Positions 34,759-43,869 of a stretch of DNA of 47,753 nt are shown one piece after another (positions within the stretch are counted from its first letter, which is position 1; each line of letters opens with the position of its first letter). A program made the position numbers and the translations under genes. The stretch is from Clostridium sp. CAG:413 (GTDB lineage Bacteria; Bacillota; Clostridia; Oscillospirales; Acutalibacteraceae): the NCBI GenBank assembly GCA_000431775.1, contig FR888205.1:1-47753 (forward strand), written 5' to 3'. The notes under the pieces were generated by a model that was given only the letters and a program-made list of their open reading frames with translations, had not been told where the DNA came from and ran no database searches.

Positions 34759-37122
34759 ATGTTTGTTTCAATAAATTGGATTAAAGATTACGTTGACCTT
34801 GACGGTCTCGATGTCAAGCAGCTTATCGAGGGCTTCACCCTCTCCACCGCCGAGGTCGAGGAGATAATCGTCAAGGGCGAGGACGTGCAGAATGTCGTCG
34901 TCGGCGAGATCATCTCGGTCGAGGAGCACCCGAATTCAAAGAAGCTCCACCTGCTCAAGGTCGATATCGGCAGCAAGGTCTGCAATATCGTCTGCGGCGC
35001 CCCGAATGTCAGGGTCGGCATGAAGGTCGCCCTTGCGCTTGCGGGCGGCAGAGTCTGCGGCGGCGAGATAAAGGTCGCAACGGTCGCGGGCTTTGAGTCC
35101 GAGGGTATGTGCTGCTCCGAGAAGGAGCTGGGTCTGAGCGACGACAACTCCGGCATCATGGATCTTGACACCGACGCCCCCAATGGCACCGACCTCAAGA
35201 GCATCTATCCTATAGACGATATCATTTTTGAGGTCGATAATAAATCGCTCACCAACCGCCCCGACCTCTGGGGTCACTACGGCATAGCGAGGGAGTTCGC
35301 CGCTATCACCGGCAGGGAGCTGAAGCCCCTGAAACTCGGCGATATCTCCTATGACGGCGATGAGAAGGTCGATGTCACCGTCGGCAGAGAGGATCTGGTC
35401 TACAGATATTCCTGCATCAAGATGGATAATATCACGCTCAACAAGAGCCCGCTCGATATGCGTATCCGTCTGTATTACTGCGGCATGAGAGGCATCAACC
35501 TGCTTGCCGACGTCACAAATTACATCATGCTTGAGATAGGTCAGCCTACTCATGCGTTCAATGCGAATAAGATAAGCAATATCGTCGTCACCACCCCCGC
35601 CGAGAAGATGAAGTTCACTACTCTTGACGGCGTTGAGAGGGATATCGACGAGGATACCCTGATGATCTACAACGGCAGCGAGCCTGTCGCCATTGCGGGC
35701 ATCATGGGCGGCCTTGACTCCGAGATAGTCGAGGATACGGGCAGCGTTGTGCTCGAGTCGGCGAATTTCGACGGCGTGAGCGTGCGTAAATCCTCCTCAA
35801 GGCTAGGCCACAGAACCGACGCCAGCGCAAGGTATGAGAAGATGCTCGACCCCGAGCTTACCATGGACGCAGTCGGCAGATTTGTCGAGCTTGTCCGCTC
35901 GATAGACCCGGGCGCAAGGGTCGCTTCAAAGCTCACCGACGAATACGTCAGGAAGTATCCGCCCGTTTCGATCTCATTCGATAAGAAGTATGTAGACAAA
36001 TACACAGGCATTGATATCAGCAATGAGCAGATAGAGAAGACCCTCACCGCTCTCGGCTTCGGTGTTGAGCGCAGCGGCGATGATTACACCGTCAGCGTTC
36101 CCTCATGGAGAGCTACCAAGGACGTCACCATGAAGGCGGATATCATCGAGGAAATAACCAGAATCTACGGCTACGACAACTTTGAGATAACCACCACCCG
36201 CAGCCCGCTCAAGCCCGTGCCCAACGATTACGGCAGGCTTGAGGACGAGGAGGCAAAGGATATCCTTGTCAAGACCTTCGGTCTGCATGAGGTCAACTCC
36301 TACCTCTGGTGCGACGGCAGGAAGTGCAAGAAGCTCGGCATCGACGTTGAGGATAACGTCAAAGTGCTCAATATCGAGAATTCCGAGAACGGCAATCTGA
36401 GGAATTCCATGCTGCCTACGCTTCTCATTGACGCTTCCGAAAATAAGGATTTCGCCGATAAATACGGCATATTCGAGATAGGCAGAGTTGTCGACGGTCT
36501 CGATGAGAACGGCATCTGCAAGGAGCGCAAGCGCCTCGGTGTGGTGCTCTATGATAAGAGCGGCGACGAAAAGGCTCTCTACTTCAAGGCGGTCGAGATT
36601 ATCAATTGCCTTGTCGGTGAAATAAAGCAGGCGAAAGTCGTATATAATAAGATAGCTCCCGAGCATAATTGGCAGCATCCCAAGAATACAGCCGAGATAA
36701 CCGTCGACGGCAAGAGGGTAGGCGTGCTCTGCGCTCTTCACCCCGCCAACCGCGCGAAGCTCGACAAGGTCGCCGCAGCGGTCTGCTTCGAGATAGACAT
36801 GAACGATTTCCACGCTGTCAAGGCGAATCCCATCATGTTCCGCGAGCCCAGCACTCAGCAGTCCACCTATTACGATCTCTCGCTCGTCCTTGCGGGCAAC
36901 ACTAAGTATTCCGATATCGAGAGCTGCTGGCAGTCGCTCGGCATCAAGGAGCTTGCGAGCGCCAAGGTTATAGACACCTATGAGAAGCTCGGCATCAAGA
37001 GCATCACCGTGCGCCTTGTCTTTGCCGCCATGGACAGAACTCTCGAGATGGACGAGGTGCAGAGCTGGATAGATTCAATTCTTGCCAACCTCGATAAGAT
37101 AGGCGTTGTCCTGAGGGCTTAA
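34759..37122 (+). CDS. pheT: Phenylalanyl-tRNA synthetase beta chain
   Basis: A 787-residue beta subunit. An N-terminal tRNA-binding (EMAP-like) domain lies at ~38-150, followed by B3/B4 editing, B5 DNA-binding-like, a catalytic-like core with DIIEEITRIYGYDNFE (~460), and the C-terminal FDX-ACB anticodon-binding domain (~695-787). It completes the alpha2beta2 enzyme with pheS and shares the T-box control. Confidence 0.97.
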   Translation: MFVSINWIKDYVDLDGLDVKQLIEGFTLSTAEVEEIIVKGEDVQNVVVGEIISVEEHPNSKKLHLLKVDIGSKVCNIVCGAPNVRVGMKVALALAGGRVCGGEIKVATVAGFESEGMCCSEKELGLSDDNSGIMDLDTDAPNGTDLKSIYPIDDIIFEVDNKSLTNRPDLWGHYGIAREFAAITGRELKPLKLGDISYDGDEKVDVTVGREDLVYRYSCIKMDNITLNKSPLDMRIRLYYCGMRGINLLADVTNYIMLEIGQPTHAFNANKISNIVVTTPAEKMKFTTLDGVERDIDEDTLMIYNGSEPVAIAGIMGGLDSEIVEDTGSVVLESANFDGVSVRKSSSRLGHRTDASARYEKMLDPELTMDAVGRFVELVRSIDPGARVASKLTDEYVRKYPPVSISFDKKYVDKYTGIDISNEQIEKTLTALGFGVERSGDDYTVSVPSWRATKDVTMKADIIEEITRIYGYDNFEITTTRSPLKPVPNDYGRLEDEEAKDILVKTFGLHEVNSYLWCDGRKCKKLGIDVEDNVKVLNIENSENGNLRNSMLPTLLIDASENKDFADKYGIFEIGRVVDGLDENGICKERKRLGVVLYDKSGDEKALYFKAVEIINCLVGEIKQAKVVYNKIAPEHNWQHPKNTAEITVDGKRVGVLCALHPANRAKLDKVAAAVCFEIDMNDFHAVKANPIMFREPSTQQSTYYDLSLVLAGNTKYSDIESCWQSLGIKELASAKVIDTYEKLGIKSITVRLVFAAMDRTLEMDEVQSWIDSILANLDKIGVVLRA

Positions 37123-37165
37123 AGTAAGCTAATTATTAAAGAAAAATAAAATTTTAAAAAAACCA

Positions 37166-37194
37166 TTGTTTTATTCCGAAAGGTGTTATATAAT
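37166..37194 (+). promoter_or_regulatory. Sigma-A promoter before ireB
   Basis: TTGTTT (37166-37171), 17 bases, TATAAT (37189-37194), 23 bases before the ireB ATG. Confidence 0.8.
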
Positions 37195-37217
37195 GTTTGG
37201 GTACGGAGGTGACCGAA

Positions 37218-37466
37218 ATGACTGATAAAACAATAAAATTCTCGATCAAGGATGAGAACGAGGCGGAGATGAAAAAGAATCTGCTGGCGGTCTATGAGGC
37301 TCTGAACGAGAAAGGGTATAATTCCATCAGCCAGATTGTCGGCTATATCCTCTCTGAGGACCCGACCTATATTACTACCCACAACAACGCCCGCAGCCTT
37401 GTCAGGAGACTCGACAGAGACGAGCTTCTTCAGGCTATGGTGAAGTGTTATCTCGGTATAAAGTAA
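37218..37466 (+). CDS. ireB: IreB family regulatory phosphoprotein
   Basis: An 82-residue IreB (UPF0297/DUF965) protein: MTDKTIKFSIKDE, later QIVGYILSEDPTYIT and the C-terminal LRRLDRDELLQ-type helix. In Enterococcus IreB is phosphorylated by the PASTA kinase IreK and lowers cephalosporin resistance. The homologous kinase and phosphatase are at 18458 and 17696. GGAGG lies before the ATG at 37218. The usual next gene, ruvX (Holliday junction resolvase), is not here; a different small gene follows. Confidence 0.93.
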   Translation: MTDKTIKFSIKDENEAEMKKNLLAVYEALNEKGYNSISQIVGYILSEDPTYITTHNNARSLVRRLDRDELLQAMVKCYLGIK

Positions 37467-37486
37467 ACCCAAGGAGATGATAGTCA

Positions 37487-37780
37487 ATGGCAAAGAAGAG
37501 CGAGTTTCTTATGTATAAGGGCAGGCCGCTCGTCAGAAACGGCAAGACCATTTATTACGGCTACATGAGCGACCCCTACGTTGCTATCCTTCAGATAACA
37601 AGCACCCGCGAGGTCAAGGGCGTCGAGGTGGCGGACAGAGTCCTTGTCCAGCTTGTCAACACTGACCCCGATGTCCGCATGAAGGATAAGATAGTCAAGA
37701 AGGCGGAGCGCCGCGGTCTCTACAGCGCGATAGAGATCGGCTGCATCTGGCTTGAAAGAGAATTAAAAGAAACTGCATAA
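37487..37780 (+). CDS. Conserved small hypothetical protein
   Basis: A 97-residue soluble protein starting MAKKSEFLMYKGRPLVRNG, with alternating beta-like segments (TIYYGYMSDPYVAILQI, EVADRVLVQLV) and a helical C-terminus. AAGGAGATG lies before the ATG, 20 bases after ireB, so it is in the same transcript. Proteins of this appearance are frequent in Clostridia; I do not recognise a named family or function. Confidence 0.75.
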   Translation: MAKKSEFLMYKGRPLVRNGKTIYYGYMSDPYVAILQITSTREVKGVEVADRVLVQLVNTDPDVRMKDKIVKKAERRGLYSAIEIGCIWLERELKETA

Positions 37781-37789
37781 AATTGCACC

Positions 37790-37825
37790 GAGCTGCCGCT
37801 TTTAAGCGGCGGCTCTTTCTTTTTT
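37790..37825 (+). terminator. Terminator after the ireB operon
   Basis: GAGCTGCCGC-TTTTAA-GCGGCGGCTC followed by TTTCTTTTTT. Confidence 0.9.
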
Positions 37826-37899
37826 GCATGATGACGGCTGCGAAAATGCAAAAACGTCGTAAAATTTGAACAAAAAATTAACTTTTTTCAAGTTTCCTA

Positions 37900-37928
37900 T
37901 TGCATTATGCGATTTGATGTTGTATAAT
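37900..37928 (+). promoter_or_regulatory. Promoter of the liv operon
   Basis: TTGCAT (37900-37905), 17 bases, TATAAT (37923-37928), about 100 bases before livJ. The stretch 37840-37960 is strongly AT-rich. Confidence 0.75.
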
Positions 37929-38027
37929 ATTCAATAATATTTTTTACTTTAGGGAAGTAAAACTGTTTTCGGATTCCTGGGGCGGTCAAGCCCTTTGATT
38001 CATATCTTTTTTACGGAGGTTATGCAC

Positions 38028-39263
38028 ATGAAAAAGTTACTTGCCATCCTTATGGCCCTAGCTCTTGTCGTTTGCTGCTTCGCAGCGTGCGGCGGCGGTG
38101 AAGATAAGCCGACCGGCGGCGATAAGACAGCCACACCGATCACTATTGAGGGTAATGTCATCAAAATCGGCGTTTTTGAGCCTGCCACCGGCGAGAACGG
38201 CGCAGGCGGTATGCAGGAAGTTCTCGGCATCAGATACGCTAATTCCGTTGCTCCCACCGTCACCATCGACGGCACAGAGTATAAGATAGAGCTTGTCGAG
38301 GTCGACAATCAGTCCGATAAGGCTGCCGCCGTTACCGCTGCGCAGTCCCTTGTCAGCAAGAAGGTCGCAGCAGTCCTTGGCTCCTACGGCTCGGGCGTTT
38401 CGATTGCCGCCGGCTCCACCTTTGCAGATAACAAGATAGTTGCCGTCGGCTGCTCCTGCACCAATCCGCAGGTCACCGCGGACAATGATTTCTATTTCCG
38501 CGTTTGCTTCCTTGATCCCTTCCAGGGCACCGTTATGGCAAACTACGCTCAGTCCCAGGGCGCCAAGACTGCCGCTGTCATCAATCAGAACGGCGACGAT
38601 TACTCCACCGGCCTTGCAAGCTATTTCAAGGCTGCGTTTGAGAAGAACGGCACCATCGCTTACGAGGGCACCTACAATACCAACGAGACAGACTTCAACG
38701 CTATCCTTGCTTCCGTCAAGGCAGCGAATCCCGATGTAATATTCGTTCCCTCCTCGATCCAGACTGCGGGCCTCTTCATCAAGCAGGCTAAGGAAATGGG
38801 CATCACCTCCAAGATAATGGCGGGTGATACCTGGGAGAACGCGACCATCATCAAGAACGCCGGCAAAGAGAACTGCGAAGGCGTTGCATTCTCCACCTTC
38901 TTTGATGAGAACGATGCGGGCGCTGCGGAGTTCGTTAAGGGCTACAAGGCATTCCTTAACGGCGACCCCGAGAATCTCAAGCTCAACGGCGACAACGACA
39001 CCGTTGCTGCGGTTTCCGCTCTCGGCTACGACGCTTACATGACCGTTATCGAGGCTCTCAAGGGTCTCAAGGCTGACAATCTCACTCAGGAAGCTCTCAG
39101 AGATTCCCTTGCGGCTGTCAACTATGCAGGCGTTACCGGCGGTATCACCTTCGACGAGAACGGCGACGCTAATAAGGACATGGCTTATATCAAGACCATG
39201 ACCGACGGCGGCTTCAAGTTCATCGGCACTCAGAAGACCGACGGCACCTTCACCGCGGCATAA
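38028..39263 (+). CDS. livJ: Branched-chain amino acid binding lipoprotein LivJ
   Basis: A 411-residue periplasmic-type binding protein. A lipoprotein signal (MKKLLAILMALALVVCCFAAC) gives a lipidated Cys21. The rest is a type I periplasmic binding fold that starts IKIGVFEPATGENG and is similar to LivJ. GGAGG before the ATG at 38028 fixes this start. It is first in the livJHMGF order. Whether it prefers Leu/Ile/Val or another small molecule is not decidable; the family also takes amides and peptides. Confidence 0.92.
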   Translation: MKKLLAILMALALVVCCFAACGGGEDKPTGGDKTATPITIEGNVIKIGVFEPATGENGAGGMQEVLGIRYANSVAPTVTIDGTEYKIELVEVDNQSDKAAAVTAAQSLVSKKVAAVLGSYGSGVSIAAGSTFADNKIVAVGCSCTNPQVTADNDFYFRVCFLDPFQGTVMANYAQSQGAKTAAVINQNGDDYSTGLASYFKAAFEKNGTIAYEGTYNTNETDFNAILASVKAANPDVIFVPSSIQTAGLFIKQAKEMGITSKIMAGDTWENATIIKNAGKENCEGVAFSTFFDENDAGAAEFVKGYKAFLNGDPENLKLNGDNDTVAAVSALGYDAYMTVIEALKGLKADNLTQEALRDSLAAVNYAGVTGGITFDENGDANKDMAYIKTMTDGGFKFIGTQKTDGTFTAA

Positions 39264-39286
39264 GCGGCATTTTAACAGATTAATTA

Positions 39287-39319
39287 AACGGCGAGGAGCA
39301 GCTTGCCCTCGCCGTTTTG
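39287..39319 (+). terminator. Hairpin between livJ and livH
   Basis: AACGGCGAGG-AGCAGCTTGC-CCTCGCCGTT followed by TTGACTTTTT. It probably lowers read-through so that the binding protein is made in excess over the permease. Confidence 0.7.
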
Positions 39320-39356
39320 ACTTTTTCGTACCCGATTCTTAACAGGGGGTAAGCCC

Positions 39357-40238
39357 ATGACCACTTTCTTTCAGAACTGCCTGACAGGCATCTCGATAGG
39401 CAGCATTTATGCGCTGATAGCTATCGGCTACACGATGGTTTACGGCATCCTGCGTCTGATAAACTTCGCTCACGGCGATATATTCATGATGGCGGGCTAC
39501 TTTATGATAATCTGCATGACGAATCTCATGATACCGTGGTATATATCTATCATCATCGTTATAGTCGCTACCGTCCTGCTCGGCGTTTTTACCGAGAGGA
39601 TAGCGTACAAGCCTCTGCGTAATGCGCCGAGGATGTCGATAATGATCTCCGCTATCGGTGTGTCGTATTTCCTTCAGAATTTTGCGACATATCTTTTCTC
39701 GGCTCAGCCGAAATCCTACCCGAGCATCGACTTCCTTAATAAGAGGATAACCATAGGCGATGTCTCGACCTCGATAGTTACATTCATAACTCCCATTCTG
39801 ACCATTGTGCTCGTCGTGTGCCTTGTGCTGCTTGTCAATAAGACCAAGATAGGCATGGCTATGAGAGCCGTCTCCAAGGATTTTGAGACCAGCCAGCTCA
39901 TGGGCGTTAAGATAAACTACGTTATAAGCATGACTTTTGTTATCGGTTGCGCTCTTGCGGCGATCGGTTCTATCTTATATTTCACTCCGCGTCCGTCGGT
40001 GTATCCTCTCTCCGGCTCGCTCCCGGGTCTTAAATGCTTCGTCGCGGCCGTTTTCGGCGGTATTGGCAGCATCCCCGGCGCACTCATAGGCGGATTCATC
40101 ATCGGCCTTATCGAGACTTTTGTCAAGGGCAGCAGCATATCGGAATTCAGCGATGTTTTCACTTTCATCATTCTTATTCTTGTGCTGCTTGTTAAGCCCA
40201 ACGGCCTCTTCGGAGAGAAAACAAAGGAGAAGGTGTGA
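39357..40238 (+). CDS. livH: Branched-chain amino acid permease LivH
   Basis: A 293-residue permease with about eight hydrophobic helices. It starts MTTFFQNCLTGISIGSIYALIAIGYTMVYG, the conserved LivH start, and has the INFAHGDIFM motif. GGGGG before the ATG serves as ribosome site. It forms the membrane part of the ABC importer together with LivM. Confidence 0.94.
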   Translation: MTTFFQNCLTGISIGSIYALIAIGYTMVYGILRLINFAHGDIFMMAGYFMIICMTNLMIPWYISIIIVIVATVLLGVFTERIAYKPLRNAPRMSIMISAIGVSYFLQNFATYLFSAQPKSYPSIDFLNKRITIGDVSTSIVTFITPILTIVLVVCLVLLVNKTKIGMAMRAVSKDFETSQLMGVKINYVISMTFVIGCALAAIGSILYFTPRPSVYPLSGSLPGLKCFVAAVFGGIGSIPGALIGGFIIGLIETFVKGSSISEFSDVFTFIILILVLLVKPNGLFGEKTKEKV

Positions 40239-40240
40239 TA

Positions 40241-41305
40241 ATGACCAAGAAATCAAAGCTGAACATCATTCTCCCGATAGCGTTCACAGCTGCGCTGCTC
40301 GCCTCGATGATTTATTGCGGCGAGTTCGCCTCGAGCGGCTCAATGTTTAAGTCCGTTCTCCAGCTCAGCGCCATTTATATGCTCCTTGCCGTATCGCTCA
40401 ACCTCCTCAACGGTTTCACGGGGCTGTTTTCGCTCGGTCAGGCGGGCTTCATGACCATCGGCGCATATACCTACGCCATCTTCACCATACCCGTCAAATC
40501 CCGCGCGAGCGTTTACTACCTCTACGGCGTTGCGGATTGGCTCAAGAATATCGAGCTGCCCGTCATAATCGCCCTTATCGTTGCGGGCCTTGCCGCCGCG
40601 TTGCTTGCGGCTATAATCGGCGCACCCGTGCTAAGGCTCAAGAGCGACTACCTCGCCATCGCCACCCTCGGCTTCGCCGAAGTGGTCAGGATCGTGGTTG
40701 CCTCTTCGCCGCTCAATAAAATAACCAACGGCTCCCTCGGCCTTAAAAAGATACCGGGCTTCGAGTCGTATTACGGCATATTTATCGTTGCGTTCGTCTG
40801 CATTGCGATAATCATGCTTCTGCTCAATTCGACCTACGGCAGGGCGCTCAAGGCCATAAGGGATGACGAGATAGCCGCCGAGTCAATGGGCATCAACCTC
40901 TCAAGGCATAAGCAGATATCCTTTGTTATCAGCGCGTTTTTCTCCGGCATCGGCGGCGCGCTCATGGCAATGTATCTCGGCGCGGTCTCCTCGACCACCT
41001 TCACGATAGCCGTCACCTACTTCATCCTGCTCATCGTCGTTATCGGCGGCATGGGCAGCGTCTCCGGCAGCGTTATCTCCGCTTTCATCGTCATTGCGGC
41101 GAGAGAGTGGTGGCTCCGCTTCCTCGATGATTCGAGCCTCGGCGTCCCGCTGCTTAAGACGGGCTTCAGAATGGTCGTTTTCTCGGTCGTGCTGATGATA
41201 GTCGTCCTCTTCTTCAGACGAGGAATAATGGGCGACCGCGAGCTTTATAACATTGCCGGCTCGGGCAGCCGTCTTAAATCCAAGAAGGGGGTGCGCTCCA
41301 AATGA
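40241..41305 (+). CDS. livM: Branched-chain amino acid permease LivM
   Basis: A 354-residue permease with about ten hydrophobic segments. The motif LNLLNGFTGLFSLGQAGFM is typical of LivM, and the late GGMGSVSGSVISAFIV is conserved. The ATG at 40241 has AGGAGAAGG at ~8 bases; a GTG six bases upstream overlaps the livH stop and is the alternative. It is translationally close-packed with livH and overlaps livG by 4 bases. Confidence 0.94.
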   Translation: MTKKSKLNIILPIAFTAALLASMIYCGEFASSGSMFKSVLQLSAIYMLLAVSLNLLNGFTGLFSLGQAGFMTIGAYTYAIFTIPVKSRASVYYLYGVADWLKNIELPVIIALIVAGLAAALLAAIIGAPVLRLKSDYLAIATLGFAEVVRIVVASSPLNKITNGSLGLKKIPGFESYYGIFIVAFVCIAIIMLLLNSTYGRALKAIRDDEIAAESMGINLSRHKQISFVISAFFSGIGGALMAMYLGAVSSTTFTIAVTYFILLIVVIGGMGSVSGSVISAFIVIAAREWWLRFLDDSSLGVPLLKTGFRMVVFSVVLMIVVLFFRRGIMGDRELYNIAGSGSRLKSKKGVRSK

Positions 41306-42144
41306 GTAATAACGTGCTCCGTATTGAGGATGTAACGATGCAGTTCGGCGGCGTCGTGGCCGTCAACAATCTCTCAATGGAGATAAACGAGGGCGAGATA
41401 GTCTCGCTCATCGGCCCCAACGGCGCGGGTAAGACCACCGTTTTCAACGCTGTTACGGGCGTTTACCCGCCGACCAACGGCCAGGTGCTTTTCCACGGCG
41501 AGCCTATCGCCTGCAACCACCCGCACGGCAAAATGCGTAAGCTCTACGCCGGCGAAAACCTCGGCAAATATACCAAAGTGGTTGAGCATACCCCCGATTT
41601 CATCGCAAAAAAGGGTATCGCAAGGACTTTCCAGAATATCAGACTTTTCAAGACCATGACCGTCTTTGAGAACGTGCTTGTGGCTAAGCATATGAGGCGC
41701 AGGAGCAATCTCTTCACCGCTACCTTCATGCTCAACCGCAAGGAGGAGAAAAAGATGAGGCAGGAGTGCCTCGAGCTGCTCGAGATACTCGGTCTCTCCG
41801 ACGTCAAGGACGAGGTCGCCGCCAACCTGCCATACGGCAAGCAGCGCCACCTCGAGATAGCCAGAGCGCTCGCAACTGAGCCTACGCTCCTGCTGCTCGA
41901 CGAGCCTGCGGCGGGTATGAATCCGCAGGAGACCAACGAACTGACCGCATTCATCAAAGATATCAGGGATAAATTCCACCTGACCGTATTCGTTATCGAG
42001 CATCATATGAATCTCGTCATGGATATCTCGGACAGGATCTATGTCATCGACTTCGGCAAGCTCATCGCGAGCGGCAAGCCGGAGGATGTGCAGAATGATC
42101 CCAAGGTCATAGAAGCGTATTTGGGGGTGAGCGAGGATGAGTAA
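41302..42144 (+). CDS. livG: Branched-chain amino acid ABC ATPase LivG
   Basis: A 280-residue ATPase. The Walker A GPNGAGKTT is at residues 38-46, the LivG-type signature LPYGKQRHLEIARALA at ~185, and Walker B LLLLDEPAAGMNP at ~205. An insert of ~25 residues (CNHPHGKMRKLYAGENLGKYTK region, ~73-100) lies before GIARTFQNIRLF, longer than in the E. coli protein. It overlaps livM and livF. Confidence 0.95.
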   Translation: MSNNVLRIEDVTMQFGGVVAVNNLSMEINEGEIVSLIGPNGAGKTTVFNAVTGVYPPTNGQVLFHGEPIACNHPHGKMRKLYAGENLGKYTKVVEHTPDFIAKKGIARTFQNIRLFKTMTVFENVLVAKHMRRRSNLFTATFMLNRKEEKKMRQECLELLEILGLSDVKDEVAANLPYGKQRHLEIARALATEPTLLLLDEPAAGMNPQETNELTAFIKDIRDKFHLTVFVIEHHMNLVMDISDRIYVIDFGKLIASGKPEDVQNDPKVIEAYLGVSEDE

Positions 42145-42859
42145 TATACTTGAGATAAGAGATCTCGTCGTCTCATACGGCGGCATCGAGGCCGTCAAGG
42201 GCATCTCGCTCGACGTTGAGCAGGGCAAGATAGTGACCCTCATCGGCGCAAACGGCGCGGGTAAGAGCACCACCCTCAAGGCGATAAGCGGCATAGTCAA
42301 GCCCAAGAGCGCCTCGATCAAATTCAACGGCGAGGAGCTGGTCGGCAAATCACCCGACTATATCGTCTCCAAAGGAATCACCCTCGTGCCCGAGGGCAGG
42401 CGAGTGTTCCCGAACCTCACCGTGCTTGAGAATTTAAAAATCGGCGCTTATCTTCGCAAGGATAAGGAGAAGATAAAGGCGGATATCCACCATGTCTATG
42501 AGCTTTTCCCGAGGCTCAAGGAGAGGGAATGGCAGCTTGCAGGCACTCTCTCCGGCGGCGAGCAGCAGATGCTTGCGGTCGGCAGGGCGCTGATGAGCAA
42601 CCCTAAGCTGATCATGATGGATGAGCCGTCGCTCGGCCTTGCGCCGCTGGTCGTCAAGGGCATATTCGATATAATTGAGACGGTCAATGCCGACGGCATA
42701 ACCGTCCTGCTCAATGAGCAGAACGCGAATATGGCGCTCAAGGTGGCGGATAAGGGCTATGTACTCGAGACAGGCTCTATCACCATGGAAGGCACGGGCG
42801 CGGAGCTTCTCGAGAACGAGGAGATCAAGGAAGCCTACCTCGGCAAGAAAAAAGCATAA
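42137..42859 (+). CDS. livF: Branched-chain amino acid ABC ATPase LivF
   Basis: A 240-residue ATPase. Walker A GANGAGKST is at residues 37-45, the signature LSGGEQQMLAVGRALM at ~137, and Walker B LIMMDEPSLGLAP at ~158. It overlaps livG by 8 bases and ends the operon before a terminator. With LivG it powers the importer. Confidence 0.95.
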   Translation: MSNILEIRDLVVSYGGIEAVKGISLDVEQGKIVTLIGANGAGKSTTLKAISGIVKPKSASIKFNGEELVGKSPDYIVSKGITLVPEGRRVFPNLTVLENLKIGAYLRKDKEKIKADIHHVYELFPRLKEREWQLAGTLSGGEQQMLAVGRALMSNPKLIMMDEPSLGLAPLVVKGIFDIIETVNADGITVLLNEQNANMALKVADKGYVLETGSITMEGTGAELLENEEIKEAYLGKKKA

Positions 42860-42864
42860 AAATA

Positions 42865-42894
42865 ACGGAGCTGTCTCGTTTGAGGCAGCTCCGT
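42865..42894 (+). terminator. Terminator between liv operon and hydrolase gene
   Basis: ACGGAGCTG (42865-42873) and CAGCTCCGT (42886-42894) pair perfectly with a TTTCGCTTTG tail. It serves the liv operon; the stem may also act for the minus-strand gene. Confidence 0.8.
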
Positions 42895-42903
42895 TTCGCT
42901 TTG

Positions 42904-43857
42904 TCATATATACTTTTTAATGAATCTCTCGACCGTTGACCAATAAAGCTCGGGGGCAACTATCGCGGAGGCGGCGTGCGGAGCGTTCGACACTATCAGG
43001 CGCTCCTTTTCGCAGGCGGCGTTCTTATAGAGCGGGTAATTCATCCAAAGCGGAACGAAATCGTCTCTGTCGCCGTGGATAAAGAGCGTCGGGGTCTTGG
43101 ATTTCCTGACCTGCTTCAGCGCCGAGGCTTCTTTGAAGTCGAAGCCTATCTTTATCTTCGCCGCAAGGTTTGCAAGCTGGAGGAACGGGGTCTCGGGCAG
43201 GCCGAGCGTGTCGCCTATTTGGACGCTGTATTCATCCCACACCGAGGTGTAGCCGCAGTCCGCAACGGCGCAGACTACGTTTGAGGGCAGTGCCTCGCCC
43301 GTCGTCATCATCACGGTGGCGGAGCCCATCGAGCAGCCGTGCAGGATTATCTTGCAGCCGGGGTGCCTTTCAACGATATAATTTATCCAATCGACTATAT
43401 CGAGCCGCTCAAGCCAGCCCATCGAGCAGTATTTATGCTCGCTTTTGCCGTGCGCCCTGAGATAGGGGGCGAGCACGTTGAAGCCCATGCGGTAGTAGTG
43501 ACCGGTAAATACGCTGTCCGCCTCGGGCGAGCCGGTGTAGCCGTGGCAGGTGATGACAAATATATTCGAGGGTTTCTCCGCCTCATAATAAATGGCATGG
43601 AGGCACTCGCTGTGTGAATTAAAGGTGAAAACATCCTTATAAACCACGCTGCGGAAGAATTCAAGCCCCTCCTCCTTGGCGGGGGATTCGGTCAGCAGCG
43701 AATGCTCCTCCTCGCTGAGCATCGTCTTGTGAGTGAGGCGTTCAATGCCTTTCCGGCTCAGAAAATTCTCGACGAAGTAGTTGCCGGCTGCGGCGCAGGC
43801 AGCGCCCGTCATTGCAGCGGCGGCAGCGGTGAGCTTCAAAAAAGTTTTCGCTTTCAT
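42904..43857 (-). CDS. Alpha/beta hydrolase with N-terminal membrane segment
   Basis: A 317-residue serine hydrolase. A hydrophobic N-terminus (~8-25) suggests membrane anchoring or export. The oxyanion loop is CHGYTG (~104), the nucleophile Ser176 is in GCSMGS, the acid is Asp263 or Asp265 in HGDRDD, and His294 is in NAPHAAS. The sequence is similar to Bacillus YqkD/YtmA-type hydrolases. It follows the acyl-CoA synthetase with a 12-base gap in the same direction, hinting at a lipid-ester or thioester substrate, but that is inference. Confidence 0.87.
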   Translation of the reverse strand: MKAKTFLKLTAAAAAMTGAACAAAGNYFVENFLSRKGIERLTHKTMLSEEEHSLLTESPAKEEGLEFFRSVVYKDVFTFNSHSECLHAIYYEAEKPSNIFVITCHGYTGSPEADSVFTGHYYRMGFNVLAPYLRAHGKSEHKYCSMGWLERLDIVDWINYIVERHPGCKIILHGCSMGSATVMMTTGEALPSNVVCAVADCGYTSVWDEYSVQIGDTLGLPETPFLQLANLAAKIKIGFDFKEASALKQVRKSKTPTLFIHGDRDDFVPLWMNYPLYKNAACEKERLIVSNAPHAASAIVAPELYWSTVERFIKKYI

Positions 43858-43869
43858 TTCTCTCTCCTG

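Noticed and set aside
41374..42348. 324-residue minus-strand frame under livG/livF
   Set aside because: Antisense to ABC ATPase genes with Walker motifs.
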